Assembly (NCBI GenBank): GCA_002412625.1
Contig: DHVK01000058.1
Coordinates: 1 to 20,002 of the forward strand
DNA: 20,002 bases
Direction: 5' to 3'
Source: Cloacimonetes bacterium UBA5210
GTDB taxonomy: Bacteria > Cloacimonadota > Cloacimonadia > Cloacimonadales > Cloacimonadaceae
Position 1 is the stretch's first letter. The number at the start of each line of letters is the position of its first letter. Under the pieces are notes generated by a model. It did not search any database and was not told where the DNA came from. It saw only the letters and a program-made list of their open reading frames with translations. Shown piece by piece: positions 13,497-20,002 of this stretch. The translations under genes and the position numbers were made by a program.

Positions 13497-15227
13497 TTAT
13501 GGCAATATCACTTGTTTGAAGGTATGCACCTGATTCTGTTGCATGATCCTCAGCAAATACATTCCGGGGGCAAGATGGATGCCTTCCGAGCTGAACTCCT
13601 TCACCGCTCTGCGGCTTGCCAGATGCTGCCCGCGAAGGTTGTATAGCGAAACATCAAAGTTGTCTTCGCTGCTCAGTTTGAAGCTCTTTCTGCCGGGGTT
13701 GGGAAAGGGCTTGGGCAGAGCCGCTACCAGGTCTTCGCGATCCAGATGTCCGCCCTCTCCGCTTACTTGCAGATCATCCACAAACAGGGCAAAAGCGTCC
13801 ATAGACACGCAGTTTAGCGCCAGATGCAGATCCTGAGCGGCATAGGAGTTCAGGTCAAACTCATAGAGCGTCCAGGTGGCTGGAACTCCGATCCAAGCTT
13901 CTCCGGAGAGAGGAGTAAAGGATTGCGGCAGAGCATCAGAGGTGGAGATCATTACCCGCAAACGCTCCAGCCCGAAGGCACTGGTGAAGCTACGTGCCCA
14001 AAAGCTGAGCCGGCTGTTTGTTCCGGGGCGCAGGTTTGGCAAGATCAGCCAATCGTTGTTGGGCGGGTTGACTGCACTCATCGAGACCAGCATTTGTGAG
14101 CCGCTGTGGGCAGGCACATTGCTCAGGGGCGGCTGGGTCTGAGCAGGGGCAAAGACCATCCAGCCCATCGGGCTTTCCTCGCCGGGAAAATCCACGTTGT
14201 TCCATGCCCAGGTGGCAGACATATCCAGATCCAGGATGCTGTAGCCGGGGATGCTTTGGCTGAATGCGGGTAAGGCTTCAAAGCTTTCAAAGAGAAAGAT
14301 CTCTGGACCCCCTGCCGGTACTTCTACCTGAATGTGGTTTGAGTGGGGGGATAATTCATTGCCCGGGAATCTGGCTCGCACGCTGTACAGATAGGTGTTG
14401 CCGGATGCTGCTTCAGCGTCGCTGTACGCGTTCGCGGCGGTTTCGGCAATGCTGATGCTATTCCGGTGGATGAGATAGGCATCCGGAATGCCGGATTGGG
14501 GAGGGTCCCAGAACAAGCGGACGGCGCCGTCTGAATAGTATCCATAGAGGTTTTGCGGCGCGGTGGGGGTGTTTCCGGAGCCGAAGTGCAGGCGGATGTT
14601 GCTGAGGTGGGTCTTGGGGTTGATGGTTGCGGGAGGGTCCGCGGGGTCGGGGTTGATGCTGGGGCTTTGGAAGTTCAGCGCGCGGATGGTGCTCATTTGC
14701 GTGCAAAAGAAGTCGTCGCTGGTGGAACCCGCGCCATCGGTGTTTTCATCCACAGCCACGATTAGGTTGCTGCTGCCGTCGTAATAAAAGGGCTGGTGCA
14801 GGGGAATCGTGAGCCAGCCGCTGCCGGGGAGGCCTCCGCCGAAGTTATCCTGCGGGAGAATGCCCTCGAATACCGGGCTGAGCTGCGTAATCGGCACCCA
14901 ATCCTGCATCTGGGAAAGAGAGCTGTGCCCCAGATATATGCTCCACTCTTTGTTGCCGTTGTAGAAGAGATTGCTCTGCACGTGGTATTGAAAGCTGATT
15001 TGGGTGATATCTCCGGAGATGCCGATCTGAGAAGCGTGAAAGAGCTGCTGGGTGTAGCTGAACCGGGCAACGGGCTCGATGGGTAAGCCCTGATGCAACA
15101 CTGTGCCGGCACCGATGGTCAGCACCTGAGCTTCAAGATTCAACAATACCCAGAGCAAAACAGAGATGAGAATAATGCGGGGAATGATCCCGGCTGGAAC
15201 CTGCAAAGGTAAAGAACAACTGCTCAT
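13497..15227 (-). CDS. Secreted adhesin-like protein with choice-of-anchor J, FN3 and C-terminal sorting domain
   Basis: This 576-residue exported protein has a long signal region (hydrophobic 14-30, probable cleavage after about 33-34, LEAQ). The first domain (about 36-216) is a beta-rich unit also found twice in the neighbouring giant protein. An FN3-like domain follows (about 220-305). A choice-of-anchor J/cleaved-adhesin jelly-roll spans about 308-489, starting FLFESFEALPAF and ending FVDDLQVSG. The last ~70 residues form a Por/type IX-like sorting domain: PKPFPNPGRKSFKL at 505-518, VSLYNLRGQHL, and LAPGMYLLRI. Such C-termini direct FCB-group proteins through the type IX system to the surface. 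No por genes are in the window, so the route is inferred. GGAGGA lies 4 nt before the ATG. Function beyond surface adhesion or binding is not evident; no enzyme domain is seen. Confidence 0.88.
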   Translation of the reverse strand: MSSCSLPLQVPAGIIPRIILISVLLWVLLNLEAQVLTIGAGTVLHQGLPIEPVARFSYTQQLFHASQIGISGDITQISFQYHVQSNLFYNGNKEWSIYLGHSSLSQMQDWVPITQLSPVFEGILPQDNFGGGLPGSGWLTIPLHQPFYYDGSSNLIVAVDENTDGAGSTSDDFFCTQMSTIRALNFQSPSINPDPADPPATINPKTHLSNIRLHFGSGNTPTAPQNLYGYYSDGAVRLFWDPPQSGIPDAYLIHRNSISIAETAANAYSDAEAASGNTYLYSVRARFPGNELSPHSNHIQVEVPAGGPEIFLFESFEALPAFSQSIPGYSILDLDMSATWAWNNVDFPGEESPMGWMVFAPAQTQPPLSNVPAHSGSQMLVSMSAVNPPNNDWLILPNLRPGTNSRLSFWARSFTSAFGLERLRVMISTSDALPQSFTPLSGEAWIGVPATWTLYEFDLNSYAAQDLHLALNCVSMDAFALFVDDLQVSGEGGHLDREDLVAALPKPFPNPGRKSFKLSSEDNFDVSLYNLRGQHLASRRAVKEFSSEGIHLAPGMYLLRIMQQNQVHTFKQVILP

Positions 15228-15271
15228 CGTTTCCTCCCGAAAGATACTTGATGCAGAATTAACCTTGGCGG

Positions 15272-15300
15272 CATGTTCTTGATTAAAAGAGATTTGTCAA
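15272..15300 (-). promoter_or_regulatory. Candidate promoter of the 576-residue secreted protein gene
   Basis: An exact TTGACA (15295-15300, minus) sits 68 bp before the ATG. A 16-17 bp spacer is followed by GAACAT/AACATG. The GCTTGACAAAT context is identical to that at the nadC promoter. Confidence 0.5.
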
Positions 15301-15328
15301 GCTCAAACTACTGAGCCGGGGATGCAAA

Positions 15329-15356
15329 AAACCCCGAATCCGAAGATCCGGGGTTT
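15329..15356 (-). terminator. Strong intrinsic terminator of the giant surface-protein gene
   Basis: On the minus strand a 12-bp stem (one G-T pair) is closed by a TTCG tetraloop and followed by six T's. It begins 25 bp after the stop codon at 15381. Confidence 0.93.
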
Positions 15357-15380
15357 ATCTTTATCGAGCTACTGAGGCTC

Positions 15381-18300
15381 TTATTCCATTAGCATCATCT
15401 TGCGGGTGCTGGTGTATTCGCCGGCACGCAGACGATAGAGGTATACGCCGCTGGAAAGCGGGTTGCCTCGGCTGTCGCGAGCGTTGAAGACCAGGCGGTA
15501 TCTACCCGCGGACTGGTTGTCGTCCACCAAGGTCCGCACAAGCTGACCCTTCAGATTGTAAATGTCCAGGCGGACTTTACCGGCTTCTTTGAGGTCGTAG
15601 CTGATTACGGTTTCCGGGTTGAACGGATTCGGATAGTTACCCTTCAAGGCGGTAACTGTTACAGGTACCATCTCGTCTTCGTTGGAAGTGGGTGCGAGCA
15701 CGAAGTTCTGAGTGGTGTTTGTGTTCGGAGAGACTTGGATTGCATCGTAGGTGAGGGGAGTGAAGCCGGTGGCACTGGCGGTAACAGCGTATGTTCCCAC
15801 CGGTACTGTGAGGCTATATGCTCCGGCACTGTTTGTGGTGGCAGTATGACCACCATTGGTGGATACTGTCGCACCGGCAATGCCCTGGTTGTTGGATCTG
15901 CGTACGAAGCCCACGATTTGTCCGGAAAGCTGCTGCTTCACCAGAGGATTCGAGAAGGCGGGTACAGAGAGCACATTGTTTGTATAAACTGCTTTCACGG
16001 CCCATTTGTAGGTGCCGTTGGGCAGCGCGCCCCAACCTTCGTCTTCGAGGTTGGTATTGTTGATCACTTCATCAGTGAGGCTGGTCCAGCTTGCTTCGTT
16101 CTGTTCCTGTCCGCTGATCAGGCGCCAGGCTTTGTAGCCCACAAGGGCTCTGTCGCTGGTGCGGATGCGGGCAGAAGGAGTGGAACTGCGCAGTGTGTCG
16201 TTTGTATTCCGGATGGAGGCGGTGCCGCGGAGATCTCTGTAGAGATTGTCCTGAGCTGCGCCAACGCTGGCTCTGCCGGGGTTGCTGAGGCTACGGGAAG
16301 TCATACCGGTAGGCTCGAAGCGTACGGTATCGATGAAGTTGCCAATATAGATATTGTCGATGAACCAAACGTACCAGATACCGTCATTGGAGGGCGGATC
16401 TTCGGCATGGAAAGCCAGGCTGATCTGCTGTCCGCCGAACTGGGCAAGGTCCACGGTGATCGGGTAATCATAGATGTTTTCACCCGCGGCTTGAGTAGAG
16501 GCATCCCAGAGCACGTCCCAGGTGCTTCCGCCGTCCACAGAGGCTTTCACGTAGTAGTGATCGCCATTGGTGGAGCCCATGGTCGCGAAGGTATCGAAAC
16601 GCAGGAATCCGTCAGGCGGGCAGTTGAAGGCGGGGGTCATCAGCCATTCGTCCTGGTGATCATAGCTCCACCAGAGACCGGCTTGTTTCGCGCCGTCTGT
16701 GGGGGAAATGAGTCCGGCAGGAGATACTGTGATTTCGCCGAAGTTGCCCCAGGTGGGGAATACGCCGTTGGCGTTGGCAGGACCGGTATTGGTGATGGCT
16801 TGAGACCAGTCTGCGGGCGGGAAGGTGGCGGCTTCGAAGCTCTCGGTGATCTCCAGAGCGTTGGGATCCGGAGCACTCCAGCTAAGTTCAACCGCGCTGA
16901 AAGAAGTGTTAAGCTCTGCTTCCACAGAGTTTGGTGCATAGGCTACTTCACTGAGGGTGATGTTGCCCATGGCATGGTTGGTAGTGCCCACATTGATAGT
17001 TCCGGTGGCGGTGGTATAACCGGCAGCGGTAATGGTGTAGGCGTAGTTTTGATTTGCATATACTTCAGCCGTGGACTGGAATACGCCCGTGGCATTGGTT
17101 GTGAAGGTGTAGTTTGCATATCCGGTAAGGCGCACGCTGGCACCGGCAATACCGGAAGCGGTATCGCTGGCCAGGACGGTTCCGGAAACGCTTACTTTCG
17201 GCATCGGCTGCATGGTGATGTTCATCACTTCGGTTTCATCTTCTTCCAGAGTGAAGTTCAGGTTCTGGCTGATGTAACCGTAGCGGCTGAAACTGGCCAC
17301 ATAGTCGCCGGGTAAGACGTTCGCGATATTGAACTGACCGTTTTGATCGGTGGTGGCACTGTAAGGGCGTCCATCAACCATGACCTGCACACCTGGTAGC
17401 GGGGTAGAGTTTTCACCCAAGACGGTACCGGTGATGTGGCCTACTCCGCCGGGGATCACCACAAAGGTGGTCTTGGGGAATTGTCCGCTCAGGGTTCCGC
17501 CGGTGGGGGCGGTGGGATCGTAGTCGTTGCTGTCGTTCTGCAGTTTACGGCTGCGGTTGGTACCCACAGTCTGGGCTTTGAAGTAGTCATCGGAACTATA
17601 CCACACGGCGTCCAGCGGGCGTTGGACCATCATTGCCAGGTTCCCGCCATCAAGATACATGAAGGGTTCCGGGAATTCAACGCTGATGGTGTTTTCACCG
17701 CTGGGGTAGTTCACGCTGCCGTCATAGACCAGAGTGAGATCGGTGGAGGGGATCCAGCCATCTGCAAGGTTGGCCTGAGTGGTGCTGCCCAACCAGATCT
17801 TGGTGGGCATATTGGGCAGGTCGGTCACGAAGTTGTTATAGAACCTGAGCCCAGTGATCATACCGACGAAGTTGTTCAGCTCATCTGCCGTATAGATCGT
17901 CTCAAACAAGGAAGCCTTATAGTAGAAATCCAGCGGGATGCGGACGTTTTCGCTGCCGTCGCCGATAGTCAGGTCATTCACGCCGCTACCGGTGAGGGCA
18001 ATGGTGTGAACCACACGAGTATTCGCAGAGCGGTTGGCATTGCTGCTTCTGCCCAGGTTGTTTTCCAGCACATAGCGGGTGCCCAGGTTATCCGTGATAG
18101 TAATGGTTGCGCTTGCTTCGCCCAGAGAGTTCGGAGTGAAGCTTGCGGTGAAGGTGATTGCTTGTTCGTTGGTCAAGCTGGTGGGGAAGGTGGGCAATCC
18201 GGAAAGCGCAAAAGTGGTGCTTCCGGCAATGGTAATGCTTTGGATGCCCAGGGTTCCGCCGCCGATATTGGTGATGGTGAAGGTCTTATTGCTGCTGCCG

Positions 18301-20002
18301 CCAAGGTTTACATCACCGAAGTTCCACGCGTTATCGCTGATGGAGATCTCCGGATTGCCGACCATGACGAAGTTCTGGGTAGTCTGTTGATCTGCCACGA
18401 TTGTCACTGAGTGAGTCATCGGGGTGTATCCGGGTTTGGAAGCAGTTACAGAGTGCGTTCCCACCGGGGCATGGCTGAAGTTATAGACTCCGCTGTTGTT
18501 GGTAGTGGTAGAGAACACGGTTTCCCCGATGCTGATGACTACGTTGCGCAAAGGTGTGCCGTTTTCGGTAACGGTTCCGGTCAGGCTGCCCATATCTTCC
18601 ACGTTCAGGTAGAAGCGGGTGTTGGAACGGTTGCTGGCAGTTGTTCCGGTGGTCGCGGTATCAGCGGCAACGCTATCGCTTTGATAGCGCAGCGCGCTCA
18701 CGTATGCGGTCGGAGTGAAATACACCCCGGCATTCTGGGTATAAGCTCCGGGGATCAGATCGGTCAAGATGTCCACGATCACGTTCGAAGTGCCATCCCA
18801 GAAGAAGGGCGCGCTGAATACATGTAGGTTCCAGCCCACTTCAGGCAGGAAGTTCGGATGATGCCAGACCTGAGTATATTCACCTACTTCAAAAGTGGTG
18901 GTAAGCGCGGTCTGGGCGGTATTCTTCATGCGGATGCGATAGTTCGGCATTTCTACGCAGGTGTTCAAGCCCTGCACGTTGAAGGCCAGCGCATACATCG
19001 CGCCGGGTACCGCGCCGTGAGCCATCAAATCCGCAGCAGTATAGAGGAACTGCTGACGGAAGTTCTTGTAGAAGGTTCCGTAGGGCGTGGGAGTTCCGGA
19101 AGTATCGGTTACATCCGTGCCATCGCCGACTTCCACGATAAACACATCCGCTGCAGTCACGTTGATATTCATGCTGTTGGTGGTATCATTTGCCGGGTTG
19201 GCATCACCGGCCAGGATTACTTTGCCATAGATGGTGGCAAGGCCTTCTTCGGTGGGGGTCCAGGTAAGAGGAATCTGCACAGTTTCACCGGGTGCTACTG
19301 CGGTTCCGGCCACTGAGGCAAGCTCGACGTCGCTGGAGTTGAACAGTTTCACCTGATAGGTATTCTGGGCCTGGGTGCCATTGTTGAACACGCTTACCAG
19401 ATACTGAGCTTCGGAGTTCACCGGAGGAGTGGTATTGCCGGTGATGCCCACTGCCGCGAGATCATTCGGAGCGATCGGCTCAAAGGTGACATCATCGATA
19501 TACATCGTACGGTAAGTACCGCCCAGACCGTGTCTGAAGGCGATGAAACGACCGGCTGCAGTATGAGCGGTAAGGTTCACTACATACTCGTTCCAGTTTG
19601 CCACAACCGTGAGTTCCTGCGCTTGTGAGAAGGTCGTGGGATCGGCAGGATTGCTCATTGTGCCCACTTGCAGGAGATAACCTGCTGAACCCTTGGCCAT
19701 CATTCTGATGCGGATAGAACTCATGTCGATAGCCTGCGCGATAGGCGGGGAGATCAGATAGAGCTGCGCGTTGGCATCAGCAGAGTTTGCCATTTGCACC
19801 GAGTTCGGAGCACTGAAGGGCAAGGAGGTGTTGGTCTGCACATAGGCTGTGGTGGAAGTGGAGTTCACGATTTTACTCCAGCCCAGAGGCAGGGCAGGAG
19901 CGGTAACTGCGTCCCAAGTCTGGCTTGAGGGCAGTGTAGCAATCGTAGCATCAAAGCCATTGCCGCTAAGCTCTACGGTATGAGTGAGTCTGCGGTTATC
20001 GG
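15381..20002 (-). CDS. Giant multidomain secreted adhesin-like protein (5' end outside the window)
   Basis: The frame runs open to the right edge, so 1539 residues are visible and the true start is missing; the GTG at 19868 is only an internal codon. Numbering from the first whole codon at the edge, the order is: tail of an HYDIN/choice-of-anchor D-like unit (1-15); jelly-roll (about 20-175); CARDB-like (179-284); unnamed beta-rich domain (285-468); carboxypeptidase-regulatory-like domain (471-548); HYDIN/anchor D-like (549-674); second unnamed domain (675-849); two carboxypeptidase-regulatory-like domains (854-1016); FN3 split by a choice-of-anchor J domain and linker (1022-1354); a fourth regulatory-like domain (1358-1436); and a C-terminal sorting domain (1449-1539) with NYPNPFNPET and GVYLYRLRAG. 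No catalytic motif is seen. It is probably a type IX-exported surface binding protein. Confidence 0.9.
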   Translation of the reverse strand, partial: DNRRLTHTVELSGNGFDATIATLPSSQTWDAVTAPALPLGWSKIVNSTSTTAYVQTNTSLPFSAPNSVQMANSADANAQLYLISPPIAQAIDMSSIRIRMMAKGSAGYLLQVGTMSNPADPTTFSQAQELTVVANWNEYVVNLTAHTAAGRFIAFRHGLGGTYRTMYIDDVTFEPIAPNDLAAVGITGNTTPPVNSEAQYLVSVFNNGTQAQNTYQVKLFNSSDVELASVAGTAVAPGETVQIPLTWTPTEEGLATIYGKVILAGDANPANDTTNSMNINVTAADVFIVEVGDGTDVTDTSGTPTPYGTFYKNFRQQFLYTAADLMAHGAVPGAMYALAFNVQGLNTCVEMPNYRIRMKNTAQTALTTTFEVGEYTQVWHHPNFLPEVGWNLHVFSAPFFWDGTSNVIVDILTDLIPGAYTQNAGVYFTPTAYVSALRYQSDSVAADTATTGTTASNRSNTRFYLNVEDMGSLTGTVTENGTPLRNVVISIGETVFSTTTNNSGVYNFSHAPVGTHSVTASKPGYTPMTHSVTIVADQQTTQNFVMVGNPEISISDNAWNFGDVNLGGSSNKTFTITNIGGGTLGIQSITIAGSTTFALSGLPTFPTSLTNEQAITFTASFTPNSLGEASATITITDNLGTRYVLENNLGRSSNANRSANTRVVHTIALTGSGVNDLTIGDGSENVRIPLDFYYKASLFETIYTADELNNFVGMITGLRFYNNFVTDLPNMPTKIWLGSTTQANLADGWIPSTDLTLVYDGSVNYPSGENTISVEFPEPFMYLDGGNLAMMVQRPLDAVWYSSDDYFKAQTVGTNRSRKLQNDSNDYDPTAPTGGTLSGQFPKTTFVVIPGGVGHITGTVLGENSTPLPGVQVMVDGRPYSATTDQNGQFNIANVLPGDYVASFSRYGYISQNLNFTLEEDETEVMNITMQPMPKVSVSGTVLASDTASGIAGASVRLTGYANYTFTTNATGVFQSTAEVYANQNYAYTITAAGYTTATGTINVGTTNHAMGNITLSEVAYAPNSVEAELNTSFSAVELSWSAPDPNALEITESFEAATFPPADWSQAITNTGPANANGVFPTWGNFGEITVSPAGLISPTDGAKQAGLWWSYDHQDEWLMTPAFNCPPDGFLRFDTFATMGSTNGDHYYVKASVDGGSTWDVLWDASTQAAGENIYDYPITVDLAQFGGQQISLAFHAEDPPSNDGIWYVWFIDNIYIGNFIDTVRFEPTGMTSRSLSNPGRASVGAAQDNLYRDLRGTASIRNTNDTLRSSTPSARIRTSDRALVGYKAWRLISGQEQNEASWTSLTDEVINNTNLEDEGWGALPNGTYKWAVKAVYTNNVLSVPAFSNPLVKQQLSGQIVGFVRRSNNQGIAGATVSTNGGHTATTNSAGAYSLTVPVGTYAVTASATGFTPLTYDAIQVSPNTNTTQNFVLAPTSNEDEMVPVTVTALKGNYPNPFNPETVISYDLKEAGKVRLDIYNLKGQLVRTLVDDNQSAGRYRLVFNARDSRGNPLSSGVYLYRLRAGEYTSTRKMMLME

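Noticed and set aside
15735..18410. Long + strand open frames (526 and 324 codons) inside the giant surface-protein gene
   Set aside because: They are Gly/Val-rich shadows of the repetitive beta-domain coding sequence. They have no ribosome site or family features.

Overview
The window reads as a chromosomal stretch of a Gram-negative anaerobe of roughly 50% GC. It is most consistent with Candidatus Cloacimonadota (WWE1) or a close relative in or near the Fibrobacterota-Chlorobiota-Bacteroidota (FCB) group. The reasons are a sodium-pumping methylmalonyl-CoA decarboxylase operon of the kind found in amino-acid and propionate metabolising anaerobes, two large multidomain secreted proteins ending in Por/type IX-like sorting domains, and many hairpin-type intergenic repeats. 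The assignment rests on recognition of protein families, not on a search.

Layout. 1-433: gene-free, with five degenerate copies of a small hairpin repeat, a nested multi-hairpin element and a terminator. 434-2515 (-): M3-family metallopeptidase. 2717-6990 (+): four tightly packed genes, mmdA, an OadG/MmdD-like membrane subunit, a biotin carrier with two biotinyl domains, and mmdB. They are joined by short gaps or overlaps and end at a bidirectional terminator. 7064-8612 (-): nadC followed by a zinc-ribbon coiled-coil protein, preceded by a leader with a terminator directly in front of nadC. 8863-9471 (-): WrbA-like flavoprotein. 9547-10578 (-): threonine aldolase. 10709-11380 (-): unrecognised lipoprotein. 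11381-11972: repeat-rich gene-free DNA. 11973-12953 (-): lipoate-protein ligase. 13019-13414 (-): GerW/YtfJ-family protein. 13497-15227 (-): secreted adhesin-like protein. 15381-20002 (-): a very large secreted adhesin-like protein whose start lies beyond the right edge.

How the genes work together. The mmd operon encodes a complete membrane decarboxylase: carboxyltransferase, anchor, biotin carrier and Na+-translocating channel. It would turn decarboxylation of methylmalonyl-CoA, or a related acyl-CoA, into a sodium gradient. The minus-strand genes are mostly single units in NAD synthesis, redox, amino-acid and lipoyl metabolism. Nearly all have a TTGACA-like hexamer 53-68 bp before the start codon; for nadC it is about 150 bp upstream, which leaves room for a regulated leader. 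The two right-hand proteins share three copies of the same unnamed beta-rich domain, plus choice-of-anchor J, FN3 and C-terminal sorting modules, and are probably exported to the cell surface.

Most interesting points: the nadC leader with a terminator just before the start codon, the OadG-like subunit with a duplicated extracytoplasmic helical module, the double-biotin carrier, the covarying hairpin repeats at the left edge, and the shared unnamed domain in the surface proteins.
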